Positions 1 to 7,109 are shown, counted from the stretch's first letter. The stretch is 11,564 bases of DNA from Clostridiaceae bacterium (GCA_029256485.1 JAQSXU010000104.1:1-11564), one strand, 5' to 3'. The notes: generated by a model not told the origin, from the letters alone. Numbers and translations: made by a program.

Positions 1-278
1 ATTTAGATATTATTTCAGCACGACCAATATCACTTATAGATGATTCTCCAGTAACAATTCTTCCAAAGTATACTTTTTGATTAAATACATTTTCCTTTAT
101 CATTATTCTGCACAATTGCAGAAGTTCATTCTCCAGAATATAATGCCACGATTTCTACATTTCCATATATGCCACTGTGAAATGTGAGCATTGCTATATT
201 TGTTACTTTCTTATTGGATATTTGCTCAATTAAGGGCATTATTTCATTTTCTGAAGGTCCAATAATTCCAATTTTCAT
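1..278 (-). pseudogene. Decayed MTA/SAH nucleosidase (Pfs/MTAN-like), truncated by the window edge
   Basis: A minus-strand reading frame starts at ATG 278 with a good ribosome binding site (GAGAGG, 8 nt upstream). It begins MKIGIIGPSENEIMPLIEQI and continues with MLTFHSGIYGN, which is typical of the N-terminus of 5'-methylthioadenosine/S-adenosylhomocysteine nucleosidases, the enzymes that split MTA and SAH and recycle adenine in the cytosol. The frame stops at TGA 126-128 after 50 codons. In a shifted frame from about 112 down to the window edge the sequence reads VYFGRIVTGESSISDIGRAE, which matches the later part of the same family, around the segment before the catalytic ME motif. The central part, roughly 90 codons by my memory of the family length (about 230 aa), is missing. 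An internal deletion plus frame change therefore makes this a pseudogene. The rest lies outside the window. Confidence 0.8.
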
Positions 279-304
279 AGTGTCAACCTCTCTGATAAAA
301 TTTC

Positions 305-333
305 AATATACTAAACAATACTGTTGATGACAA
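305..333 (-). promoter_or_regulatory. Sigma-A-type promoter of the MTA/SAH nucleosidase remnant
   Basis: Read on the minus strand there is a -35 box TTGTCA (328-333), a 17-bp spacer and a -10 box TATATT (305-310). Transcription would start about 20 nt before the ATG at 278. The promoter is intact although the gene behind it is broken. Confidence 0.6.
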
Positions 334-360
334 TTAATTAATAAAAATAATTTAGTATAT
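306..360. repeat. 10-bp inverted repeat, 35-nt spacing
   Basis: ATATACTAAA at 306-315 is repeated as its exact reverse complement TTTAGTATAT at 351-360. The left arm overlaps the -10 box of the promoter at 305-333, so the pair could be two half-sites for a regulator. In such AT-rich DNA chance is also possible. Confidence 0.4.
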
Positions 361-489
361 AATATTCTATAAAATATGTTACATTCCTCTATTTTTTCAA
401 AATATATACATAAATTCATATTATACCATTTATATAAATAAGAATAATAAAATTAGGCTATGCTTAAGTATAATGTTGATATTATGACA

Positions 490-519
490 ATATAAAAAAG
501 AGCCCTTTAGGGTTCTTTT
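490..519 (-). terminator. Intrinsic terminator of the CPBP protease gene
   Basis: A 10-bp stem (arms 496-505 and 510-519, one G-U pair) with a 4-nt loop is followed on the minus strand by a T-rich tract ending near 490. It lies about 27 nt after the stop codon of the gene at 546. Confidence 0.8.
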
Positions 520-545
520 AGCTCGTGTACAAAGAAGAAGGCCAA

Positions 546-1352
546 TTAACTCAATTTCACATTATGTTCATTTTGCATTATAGGTGTTGTTTTTAAAAAT
601 CCTTTATTGAAGAATTCATTTTTGTTCTTAAGAACTATGGGGATACAAATCAATACACATATAATGGTTGCTAAACCGTAAAATAAAACACCTTCTCTAT
701 TTTGAAGAAGCGTGACAGAACCTATATTAACGCCAAAGTGGAACAATATCATACACAGCAAATTCCCTTTGGTTTTCATATATATCCATGACATAAAAAT
801 TGAAAAACATATTATCAGCATTACAAACAGTATAAAGCCAAATATTCCATAAGCAAATTTGCAATGCCATGCTCCCCATAATAAACCTACTGCTATTGTG
901 CTGTAAAACATATTATGCTTATCCACAAATTCGGGTAAAAGATAACCTCTCCAGCCGATTTCCTCAGAAATACATCCGAGTATAGCGGCAATAATTGTGA
1001 TAACATATCCTGACATAGTATCTTTCCAAAGCACATATTGATTTCCCATAGAAGATATTATCAATGATGTAATTAAGATTACAACCACAGGCAAGAATAA
1101 CGATATTAACATCCACAACAGATTTTTCCAGGTTTTAACTGGATTCCAATTCATTTTACCCCAAACAGACCAATTTTTTGACATCACGCAAATGAGAACA
1201 AGTCCCATTGTAGGTGCATATTGCGGTGAAATAAATACATTGTTTGTAAACTGATATGCCGCTCCCAAAATAATTGTAATTAAAAAGGTAATTACAAAAT
1301 AAATAACTAGTGTGTATCTTTCAAGAAAAGAATTATCATTATTTGTCTTCAC
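546..1352 (-). CDS. CPBP family intramembrane glutamic endopeptidase (CAAX protease/bacteriocin-processing type)
   Basis: Polytopic membrane protein of about 268 aa. It carries the three CPBP (Abi) motifs: EEIGWR at residues 130-135 (E130, E131, R135), WGAWH at 159-163 (H163) and HFGVN at 205-209 (H205, N209). In this family these residues form the intramembrane glutamic protease site. Members act in CAAX processing, bacteriocin maturation or immunity, and anti-sigma cleavage. The substrate here is unknown. I chose GTG at 1352 because a run of seven G lies 10 nt upstream and the membrane part begins soon after. The frame is open back to a TTG at 1445, giving 299 aa, but that start has no convincing ribosome binding site. 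A terminator follows. The gene is about 120 nt downstream of the HTH protein gene and may be cotranscribed with it. Confidence 0.88.
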   Translation of the reverse strand: MKTNNDNSFLERYTLVIYFVITFLITIILGAAYQFTNNVFISPQYAPTMGLVLICVMSKNWSVWGKMNWNPVKTWKNLLWMLISLFLPVVVILITSLIISSMGNQYVLWKDTMSGYVITIIAAILGCISEEIGWRGYLLPEFVDKHNMFYSTIAVGLLWGAWHCKFAYGIFGFILFVMLIICFSIFMSWIYMKTKGNLLCMILFHFGVNIGSVTLLQNREGVLFYGLATIICVLICIPIVLKNKNEFFNKGFLKTTPIMQNEHNVKLS

Positions 1353-1472
1353 TACTATTCTTCCCCCCCAATAAAATACTTTATTAAACATGTAGAATTG
1401 GTTAATACCTGATTTTACTGTCCACTCTCTAGTAGCTTTTAGCAAATCTTTCTGCAGCAGTCTAATCAGAGT

Positions 1473-1796
1473 TTACTGTTGTACTTCTAATCTATTAGAT
1501 TGAACCCATTTATCTAATCCTTCTTTACTAAAGATATATTTATTATTAATTTTAATGTAATTAATACCACTACCTCTCCCTTCTACAAGATATAGCAGTT
1601 CCGATTCGCTAATCTTTAAATACTTTGCAGCTTCATTAAATTCTAAAATATCGCTTCCTTGAGAGTCAACCTTTGAACCAATAGAAATACTTTTATTAGC
1701 AGCCTGTTTTAAAGAGAATCCTATCCATATGGAACCAAATATAATACTAATTGCAAGTATAATTATAGATAATGGCAATAGTTTATTCTTTTCCAA
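1473..1796 (-). CDS. Membrane-anchored excisionase-type helix-turn-helix protein
   Basis: This 107-aa protein has one hydrophobic segment at residues 7-29. A linker follows, then a domain at about 51-99 (FNEAAKYLKISESELLYLVE, then YIKINNKYIFSKEGLDKWV). That domain has the layout of the excisionase/MerR-like HTH_17 fold: helix-turn-helix, a beta wing and a final helix. Such domains bind DNA, or have drifted to protein binding. The start is TTG at 1796, placed 7 nt after a run of six G, and I see no ATG alternative. Orientation in the membrane is unclear. With the N-terminus inside, the HTH domain would be outside the cell, so either the N-terminus is out or the domain is not DNA-binding. No target site is visible. 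The CPBP protease gene lies directly downstream. Confidence 0.8.
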   Translation of the reverse strand: MEKNKLLPLSIIILAISIIFGSIWIGFSLKQAANKSISIGSKVDSQGSDILEFNEAAKYLKISESELLYLVEGRGSGINYIKINNKYIFSKEGLDKWVQSNRLEVQQ

Positions 1797-1835
1797 TACC
1801 TTACCCCCCTTGTATAAATAATCCTTACTTCATAT

Positions 1836-1867
1836 AAGAAAAACATGGAACAACAAACTAGTTGTCC
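1836..1867 (-). terminator. Probable intrinsic terminator after the DUF1599-like gene
   Basis: On the minus strand the arms GGACAAC and GTTGTTCC (1861-1867 and 1847-1854, one bulged base) enclose a 6-nt loop. A T-rich tract down to 1836 follows. The hairpin begins just after the stop at 1870. Confidence 0.55.
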
Positions 1868-1869
1868 AT

Positions 1870-2139
1870 TTAATCCTTATTTTCAATTTCAATGATAGTC
1901 ATGATGCAATAATTAGCTAAATCTAATAGTGTATCTGTAATGCTCTCGTCTTTTACTTCAGCTTCATGCTTAATTAATTGTTTATATCTGCTTAATTTAT
2001 CATCTAATCTTATTGCAGGCATTATAAGACCATATTCTTTAAACCCTTCACCAAAACTATCACCATAATCTTTATTTTTTGCCACATATATTTGATATAA
2101 TCTTTCGCATATCTCCTTATGTTTTTCAGCTTTTGTCAT
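1870..2139 (-). CDS. DUF1599-like (nucleotide modification associated domain 1) protein
   Basis: The protein has 89 aa and is all helical. Its conserved stretches are KNKDYGDSF at residues 21-29, RLDDKLSR at 44-51 and DESITDTLLDLANY at 64-77. This is the pattern I know from DUF1599/Nmad1 proteins. They are often found in phages and mobile regions, and resemble the all-alpha NTP pyrophosphohydrolases (MazG/dUTPase-like), with acidic residues that could bind a metal. No activity is shown for this protein. The start is ATG 2139 with a strong site, AGGGAGG, 10 nt upstream. It is a single gene with its own probable terminator and no phage structural genes nearby, so it may be a leftover of a mobile element. 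Confidence 0.82.
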   Translation of the reverse strand: MTKAEKHKEICERLYQIYVAKNKDYGDSFGEGFKEYGLIMPAIRLDDKLSRYKQLIKHEAEVKDESITDTLLDLANYCIMTIIEIENKD

Positions 2140-2226
2140 ATAAAAGTACCTCCCTTAATTTATAATATATTACAATTTTAACATAGGATAGCTATAATGT
2201 TTACAATACCACCATAATTCATATTT

Positions 2227-2436
2227 TTATTCACTGCCATTATAACCTTGTGATTTCCATTTCTTTAATACCTGATTACTCACAATAGTATTTGGAGGTA
2301 ATTTAAGTTCACTGGGATGCTTTTGGAATAAATTATCTCTAAGTTCTTGAATGCTGCTTACCCTATCTAAAAACACTGTGATTGAATAAGGATATATCTG
2401 ATTTTTAACTCCATCATAACAAATAAATACTCTTAA
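2227..2436 (-). pseudogene. Start-less ORF of 69 codons, probable gene remnant
   Basis: The stretch 2140-2449 has no complete gene. It holds an open minus-strand frame that follows an in-frame TGA at 2437-2439 and ends at TAA 2227. The frame encodes a protein-like sequence (for example YDGVKNQIYPYSITVFLDRV and KLPPNTIVSNQVLKKW). There is no ATG, GTG or TTG near the beginning and no ribosome binding site. The first usable start is an internal GTG about 20 codons in. A short neighbouring frame starting MIKSIYLL (ATG near 2440) would join it after a one-base shift. I do not recognise the family. A truncated or frameshifted gene is likelier than a functional one. Confidence 0.4.
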
Positions 2437-2449
2437 TCATATAATTATT

Positions 2450-2836
2450 CTATCTATGATTTATTTTATAAGCTATATCATAAATTACTACAAAGAGTGC
2501 TAGTGAGATAATACTTGTAAACGCCAATGCTATTATTGTCAAACCATGCTTATACAGCAATTCTTGATAACCATTAAACATTAGCACCATGGCAATCATA
2601 CTTATATTCAAAACCACAATTAATATTGCAAAGGTTATATTATATTTGATACCATAGCCTTTTTTCCCATTCTTAATTACTCCAATAATAACTACTAAAC
2701 ATGCAGCTGCAAATATTGCTATATAAAACTTTACAGGTATATTCTCAACACCTATGATTTTTATAATACCTTGTGCAACAATAAACTCTATAACTGCAAT
2801 TATGCCGTTATATATGCCGCCTTTATGGTTCTTCAC
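2450..2836 (-). CDS. Small membrane protein, four predicted transmembrane helices
   Basis: This 128-aa hydrophobic protein has segments at about residues 9-29, 35-54, 65-87 and 97-122 and a basic loop KNGKKGYGIKYN between the second and third. I do not recognise a family and see no catalytic motif. The start is GTG 2836, with a run of seven G ending 6 nt upstream; the alternative starts are inside the first helix. It is separated from the gene upstream (2942-3127) by about 105 nt. I see no clear terminator after it. Confidence 0.75.
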   Translation of the reverse strand: MKNHKGGIYNGIIAVIEFIVAQGIIKIIGVENIPVKFYIAIFAAACLVVIIGVIKNGKKGYGIKYNITFAILIVVLNISMIAMVLMFNGYQELLYKHGLTIIALAFTSIISLALFVVIYDIAYKINHR

Positions 2837-2941
2837 CTAAAGCCCCCCCTATAATAGTATTGTGATTTAACTTCAGACATTCCTTACTTTACATTTGGAT
2901 TGATCTAATTCATTTTATAAACAATATAAGATTATTGTGAA

Positions 2942-3127
2942 CTACTTAAACCTGCTTAGAAATAAAAGTATAGATGTTTCTAAACATGTTATGGTCACAA
3001 ATATAGCAAGAATAATTTCTGTAGACTTTTTGGGCTTTATTTTATCCGCAGCAAGTAAGACACATAACACAACACATAATACTCCCGTTGCAGCATTTAG
3101 AAAGAATGATATCTTTGATATGTTCAT
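2942..3127 (-). CDS. Small membrane protein, two transmembrane helices
   Basis: The product has 61 aa, with hydrophobic segments at about residues 6-27 and 38-57 joined by a short basic loop (DKIKPKKST). The start is ATG 3127, with AGGAGGGG a few bases upstream, one of the best ribosome binding sites in the window. This supports a real gene despite its size. The plus-strand frame in the same place has no such support. It starts right after the terminator of the coiled-coil gene (3163-3189), so it needs its own promoter or read-through. Function unknown. Confidence 0.7.
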   Translation of the reverse strand: MNISKISFFLNAATGVLCVVLCVLLAADKIKPKKSTEIILAIFVTITCLETSILLFLSRFK

Positions 3128-3154
3128 ATATTAACCCCTCCTACTAAAACTTAA

Positions 3155-3189
3155 TTATATTAAAAGAAGTCCAGTTACTGGGCTTCTTT
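3155..3189 (-). terminator. Intrinsic terminator after the coiled-coil protein gene
   Basis: The stem has 12 bp (3163-3174 with 3178-3189, one G-U pair) and a 3-nt loop. On the minus strand it is followed by a T-rich tract (TTTTAATAT). The flanking A/T tracts make it potentially bidirectional. Confidence 0.8.
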
Positions 3190-3220
3190 CGTTCGTTATA
3201 ACAATTGTTCCCAAAATAAT

Positions 3221-3247
3221 TATACATAATATGGATAATTATGTATA
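3221..3247. repeat. 10-bp perfect inverted repeat, 7-nt loop
   Basis: TATACATAAT (3221-3230) and ATTATGTATA (3238-3247) are exact reverse complements. They lie about 30 nt downstream of the stop of the coiled-coil gene. All pairs but one per arm are A-T, so a stable terminator is unlikely; an operator-like site or chance are the alternatives. Confidence 0.4.
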
Positions 3248-3277
3248 CGGAAAAGTATCTTGATTTTCAACTTACAT

Positions 3278-4216
3278 TTATGCTTGTTCAATAAGTAATT
3301 TAATATTTTCTTCTGTTAAAAGCAAGTCATTTTGTACACTACTTAACTTTTCTTCCATTGAACCTATTACACTATCTACAGTGTTTCCAACACGCTGTAC
3401 ACCATCTAATGATTCACGAATTCTTGATTGTACAACCCAATCAGATATAAGACCATCAAAAAAATAATCTGCAAATGTTTCGAAGGAACCAATATTTATA
3501 TCTATATTCATTGTTAAATCTACATCGGATAATTCATTTTGGAATCGTATCAATGCAATTTTTGTATGATGTGCATATTCCTTAGCTTCATCAATATGTG
3601 AGTGCTTAGCTGCAGTGGCAAGTAAACCTCCGCCTACTATATCCCATGTTCCCCAGCCTTCAGCACTTTCAAGAGAATTTATTACACGTCCAAGTTCAAT
3701 TTGTACTGTCTCACCTGATGCAATTGCTTCCTTCAATTCTTTCTTCTGTGCTTCAAGGTCTGCTAAGTTGTCCATGAGTTGAAACAGTTTTTGAGAAGTA
3801 CCATCTTTTAATCGCAATATAAACTCTTCTTTACGCTTCAATGCAGCTTCATATTCACAATCTGCGCCAAGTAGACTGTTTAGTGAAGCTTTATTAGATA
3901 CAAGTTCCCTCTCTAATTCCAAAACTGATTTGCAACACTCGTCATACTTTAGCTTAGCAGAAAGCAATTCTTGTCTCTCCTTTTCAAGCTGCTCGCGCTT
4001 ACTCCCAAGGATAGAATAAAATATGCTAGTAATACTTAATGATTCAAGTTTTTTAACATCCTTATCCTCATCTTGTAAAATATTTTCCAGTTCTATCTTT
4101 CTATCTAATTCTTTTTGCAATGCTTCACTAGTCTGGTTAAGCAAACTTTCAAATTTTTGTTTTCTCCGCAATTTTTCTTTGGCATTTATAAGTTCCCTTT
4201 TAACTTCTTCAAACAT
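3278..4216 (-). CDS. Coiled-coil protein of unknown function
   Basis: Cytoplasmic protein of 312 aa with no signal peptide. Residues 1-180 are charged and heptad-like, consistent with long coiled coils. An embedded conserved-looking stretch, SITSIFYSILGSKREQLEKE (61-80), is one I have seen in uncharacterised bacterial homologues. A glycine-rich turn, GWGTWDIVGGGLL (187-199), follows, and then a second helical part ending in another coiled coil. There is no Walker A motif, so it is not a dynamin or SMC ATPase. The start is ATG 4216 with GGAAG 6 nt upstream and AGGAG before it. An in-frame TTG at 4255 is poorer. It lies about 85 nt downstream of the lipoprotein gene and has its own terminator. 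The role is unknown; scaffold or stress-associated proteins are possibilities only. Confidence 0.8.
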   Translation of the reverse strand: MFEEVKRELINAKEKLRRKQKFESLLNQTSEALQKELDRKIELENILQDEDKDVKKLESLSITSIFYSILGSKREQLEKERQELLSAKLKYDECCKSVLELERELVSNKASLNSLLGADCEYEAALKRKEEFILRLKDGTSQKLFQLMDNLADLEAQKKELKEAIASGETVQIELGRVINSLESAEGWGTWDIVGGGLLATAAKHSHIDEAKEYAHHTKIALIRFQNELSDVDLTMNIDINIGSFETFADYFFDGLISDWVVQSRIRESLDGVQRVGNTVDSVIGSMEEKLSSVQNDLLLTEENIKLLIEQA

Positions 4217-4301
4217 GCTAAACTTCCTTTCTCCTTTTAACTTTTTTGTACACAATATTCAACTAATGTGGTGTTTTTTAAGGATGTTGTTATTTAAAAA
4301 A

Positions 4302-4850
4302 TTACTTATTATTTAATGTATCTTCTATCAACTTTGGTAACACAGTCATTTTATATACAGAAACCTTCCACTGCCCATTCTCCTTTGAAAGTCCTATATA
4401 TCCTTTCCCTACATCTGTCTGCTCAGTTTTATCCTTGTTTGAGATAAACTTTAATTTAGTCTCAAAATAATATCCTGCTTTATTTTCTTTGATATCATAA
4501 GCATTTTTCGATAAAGCTAAGTCTGTAACTTGCATTGTATAATTACCTTCAGTACAACCCTGAGTATTTAGAGTGTTGTCCCTGTTTGCAACAAGAATAT
4601 TATACCCGTCTTCCGTCATTAAGGATTTTATAGTTTTATCATTGGACTGCATAGCTTCAGCAATGGACTGAACATTTTCAATTTTCTTTAGAGCGTTGTA
4701 GTCATTAATTTTTTTTGAATCTACTGTATAAAGTTCTGTTCCTAATTCCTTAGCAACGTTTTGAGCATTGCTTTCATCAGAACCACTACATCCAACTAAA
4801 ACTAATGTAACTAATAATAGAACGCTAAGCAATTTTATTAGCTTTTTCAT
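4302..4850 (-). CDS. Lipoprotein of unknown function
   Basis: The 182-aa protein has a classic lipoprotein signal: basic start MKKLIK, hydrophobic core, and lipobox LVGC with the lipidated cysteine at residue 21. The mature part would be anchored outside the membrane. The C-terminal half (about 95-175) alternates as in beta-strands and ends KENGQWKVSVYKM. This resembles NTF2-like/DUF4878-type lipoprotein domains, but I cannot assign a family. ATG 4850 is preceded by GGAAGGGG and by a good promoter, so it begins a transcription unit that may run into the coiled-coil gene. Confidence 0.85.
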   Translation of the reverse strand: MKKLIKLLSVLLLVTLVLVGCSGSDESNAQNVAKELGTELYTVDSKKINDYNALKKIENVQSIAEAMQSNDKTIKSLMTEDGYNILVANRDNTLNTQGCTEGNYTMQVTDLALSKNAYDIKENKAGYYFETKLKFISNKDKTEQTDVGKGYIGLSKENGQWKVSVYKMTVLPKLIEDTLNNK

Positions 4851-4871
4851 AATTTCCCCTTCCTCTAAAAA

Positions 4872-4900
4872 AATATAATTAGTTATAACAATGGTATCAA
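4872..4900 (-). promoter_or_regulatory. Sigma-A-type promoter for the lipoprotein gene at 4302-4850
   Basis: On the minus strand there is a -35 box TTGATA (4895-4900), exactly 17 bp of spacer and a -10 box TATATT (4872-4877). It lies just ahead of the ribosome binding site of ATG 4850, implying a very short leader of about 15 nt. Confidence 0.65.
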
Positions 4901-4944
4901 CTATTGTGACGTAAACAAAGAATATTCCGTAATAGCCTTATTAA

Positions 4945-5184
4945 TTATTTTCCTTTTTTAATTTCATCATATCCGTTGATAATTAACACTGACGATATTA
5001 ACGATAGAAAGTAAGACATGGTGATATCTCTAGTAGTAAAAACGTTTATAAATAAAAATATTAAAAGACCTGACAATCCAAAAACCTTTAATAAATAGAG
5101 GTTTTCCTTTTTTTTAAATAAATCATTTCCAGTGAAAAATGTTATGCCATCAGTTATGTTTTTTTCATCCTTATTTTTAGTCAA
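4945..5184 (-). CDS. Small membrane protein, two transmembrane helices
   Basis: This protein of about 79 aa has a polar N-terminal part (1-30, rich in Lys, Asp and Glu), then hydrophobic segments at about 31-50 and 54-71 and a basic tail DEIKKGK. Two in-frame TTG codons (5190 and 5184) follow a run of five G. The second lies 8 nt from it and is preferred; the first is too close. I do not recognise the family. The stretch 5191-5331 upstream holds no gene that I can support. Confidence 0.65.
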   Translation of the reverse strand: MTKNKDEKNITDGITFFTGNDLFKKKENLYLLKVFGLSGLLIFLFINVFTTRDITMSYFLSLISSVLIINGYDEIKKGK

Positions 5185-5331
5185 AGTCAACTCCCCCTAC
5201 TTATTTCATAATTGAATATCATTACGTCTCAATAATTTACAAATCTGTACCTTCTTGCATAGAGGCTCTCCTCAATTGTTTTAACGCTTAACAGGATAAA
5301 ATTCCAAGTCTACCCATAATACACTTACAAG

Positions 5332-5892
5332 TTAGTTCACCTTTTCTTCATAAATAATTTTCCCATCCTTATTTAGACCCTTTAAATATCCTATTTTAAA
5401 TGTCTGGTCGCCTTCCATCCAATAAAAAATAAACATTCTACTTTCATCCAAATCATACCTTGATGTGTTTGTTTGGTTTTCCCCTGCTAGTACAATTGTA
5501 GTTATTTCAGGATTGTTTACGTATCCATAAACTTTCATTGTCATTTTATTTTGTTCATTGACTGAACCATTCCATGTAAATGATACTTGTTTGGAGTAAT
5601 CTATTGGAATTCCACTAACACCATTACCTGGATACCATTTAATAATTCCTTTTTTAACAGTGTTGGCTGAATACCAATCCTTATATCTGCATAAGTATAT
5701 TTTCTGTCCATCTAAGTCTATGGTTTTAATTATCTTGGAAGGCCCATAATAATAAGTTCTCTCTGACTGCTCATGAGCTTTTACAGGGGAAAAACTTCCA
5801 TAGAATAAAAGAGGAAACCTCCAGGATACTACCATAAGTACTATGGCTATAGTCCACTCTATAGTCGTTTTATGTTTCTCATTAATTTTCAA
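5332..5892 (-). CDS. Membrane-anchored exported protein, distant relative of the protein at 7433-8020
   Basis: A short cytoplasmic start (MKINEKHKTT) and one hydrophobic helix at about 11-30 are followed by a soluble external domain of about 155 aa. That domain includes DGQKIYLCRYKDWYSANTVK (61-80) and, near the end, a DESRMFIFYWMEGDQTF stretch. The order of motifs (I.C...DW....V.K, then a D.R...M segment, then GL..DGK) recurs in the protein at 7433-8020, suggesting a shared fold. No function is known to me. The frame is open to a TTG at 5913, but GAGGG sits 5-8 nt before tandem TTG codons at 5895 and 5892. The gene therefore overlaps the end of its upstream neighbour by about 11-14 nt and is probably translationally coupled. 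Confidence 0.72.
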   Translation of the reverse strand: MKINEKHKTTIEWTIAIVLMVVSWRFPLLFYGSFSPVKAHEQSERTYYYGPSKIIKTIDLDGQKIYLCRYKDWYSANTVKKGIIKWYPGNGVSGIPIDYSKQVSFTWNGSVNEQNKMTMKVYGYVNNPEITTIVLAGENQTNTSRYDLDESRMFIFYWMEGDQTFKIGYLKGLNKDGKIIYEEKVN

Positions 5893-6355
5893 CAATTTCG
5901 CCCTCTTTCCCAAGTGAAATTGTTAATTCATTTTTCCTATCATACCAATCAAGTTTAATTGTTAAGTACTTTGAATCCTTATTTATCCTATCAATTTCAA
6001 TTAGTCCATCCTGCCCCCATATCTTACCTGAGCCGCCTCCACCTAAATAATGATACTCCCCTCCTTTATCGTCAAATATCTTCAATGCTACTTCAGAAAA
6101 AGACCACCCTTGTTCAAGTCTTATGAGAGCATATCTTATATAGGTTTTATCAGAGGTATTAATAATTCTTTTAATATATACAGTATCCTTATCTATTTTC
6201 ATCCCTTTTCCCACTTCAATTACCTGCGCTTCTTTGGCTTTAACCAATGTCTTAAGATTTTTATTATAATATTTACTCTCTGGTAAGCTCCTAAAGCCGC
6301 TTACTGCCAGTGTGAGCAAACAAATTACTATTATTGTTCTTCTTAATCTCTTAAT
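5882..6355 (-). CDS. Exported protein of unknown function, apparent ATT start
   Basis: The mature part is a soluble, beta-rich-looking domain with a glycine cluster (YHYLGGGGSGKIWGQDG) and the C-terminal segment YLTIKLDWYDRKNELTISLG. No family is recognised. A convincing signal peptide, KRLRRTIIVICLLTLAVSGF, appears only if translation begins upstream of the TTG at 6319. That TTG lies inside the hydrophobic core and has no ribosome binding site. The frame is open back to a TAG stop, and the only well-placed codon is ATT at 6353-6355, 7 nt after a run of six G. The resulting protein has 157 aa. The 3' end overlaps the start of the gene at 5332-5892, suggesting a coupled pair. Confidence 0.7.
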   Translation of the reverse strand: MKRLRRTIIVICLLTLAVSGFRSLPESKYYNKNLKTLVKAKEAQVIEVGKGMKIDKDTVYIKRIINTSDKTYIRYALIRLEQGWSFSEVALKIFDDKGGEYHYLGGGGSGKIWGQDGLIEIDRINKDSKYLTIKLDWYDRKNELTISLGKEGEIVEN

Positions 6356-6368
6356 TTGTTCTCCCCCC
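6353..6368 (-). promoter_or_regulatory. Ribosome binding site that points to an ATT start
   Basis: On the minus strand GGGGGGAG (6363-6368 plus the next two bases) is followed by AACAA and the ATT codon (6353-6355). Its layout is identical to the site at 9647-9661. Confidence 0.6.
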
Positions 6369-6457
6369 TTAAACCTCTATGAAAAATTTAAGATAACATA
6401 AGCTGCTGCCCATGTTCCTCAGTTTTCGAGCATTGGCTCTTATACCTAGATCAGAAA

Positions 6458-7009
6458 TTATGTCAATGTATCTATGCATCTTTTTATAAAGCCTAATATT
6501 CCTATTGTAAGTATAATTGCTATTATAAAAAGCACAATAAGATAAACTACGCCTAATAGAGGTATAAAAATCAAGATGAATGAAAATAATAATGCAATCT
6601 GCAGCATTTTATATTGGTTCCATCTTTCATCAGACTCTCTCGCTAAATCTGATTCCTCTCTTTTCTCTGCCATATCCTTAATTCCCATAAACAAATTATA
6701 TATAACCAATAAATTTAGTACAAAAGAGGCTATTGCTATGGGTATCCCAAATATACCCAGTACCCCTAAATTAATACCTCCACTTTGTGCAGGTCTTTGA
6801 TATATTGAAAATATGGACAATATTGTCATAGGAATATTATATTTTGCAGCTATACTAAAATAATCGCTGCTTGAAATAAGTTCCCTAAAACCGAAAGCAA
6901 AGAATAAATACCCCACTATATCAGGTAAAATATCAAAGCCTTGAATTCTAAAACTGAGCATTATAAATAAAAATCCCCAATATAATTTATTTAATCCACT
7001 TTCACTCAC
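6458..7009 (-). CDS. Multi-pass membrane protein of unknown function
   Basis: The protein has 183 aa and about six hydrophobic segments (about 8-20, 28-45, 57-70, 80-108, 136-155, 156-176). A charged cytoplasmic loop at 111-134 contains MAEKREESDLARESDERW. The motif FRIQGFDILPDIVGY (20-34) near the first helix recurs in uncharacterised membrane proteins of Bacillota as I remember them. No transporter or enzyme motif is visible. The start is GTG 7009, placed 7 nt after a run of five G. No clear promoter or terminator is seen; the about 100 nt after its stop hold nothing I can support. Confidence 0.75.
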   Translation of the reverse strand: MSESGLNKLYWGFLFIMLSFRIQGFDILPDIVGYLFFAFGFRELISSSDYFSIAAKYNIPMTILSIFSIYQRPAQSGGINLGVLGIFGIPIAIASFVLNLLVIYNLFMGIKDMAEKREESDLARESDERWNQYKMLQIALLFSFILIFIPLLGVVYLIVLFIIAIILTIGILGFIKRCIDTLT

Positions 7010-7109
7010 ACCATAACCCCCTATATTTACTAAATTACTAAATTGGACTTAATAATTTACACAAAAATCACACAAAACCAACACGCAATATACACAATTG
7101 AGAGTTATC

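Noticed and set aside
2937..3134. 65-codon plus-strand frame
   Set aside because: It is opposite the two-helix membrane protein at 2942-3127, which has the much better ribosome binding site and composition.
4023..4316. 97-codon plus-strand frame
   Set aside because: It lies opposite the coiled-coil gene, is Ser/Leu/Phe-rich as expected for an antisense shadow, and lacks a ribosome binding site.
5224..5256. Seven-codon minus-strand frame MQEGTDL after a GAGGAG site, upstream of 4945-5184
   Set aside because: Too short to judge; no attenuator hairpin pair or amino-acid bias suggests a leader peptide.
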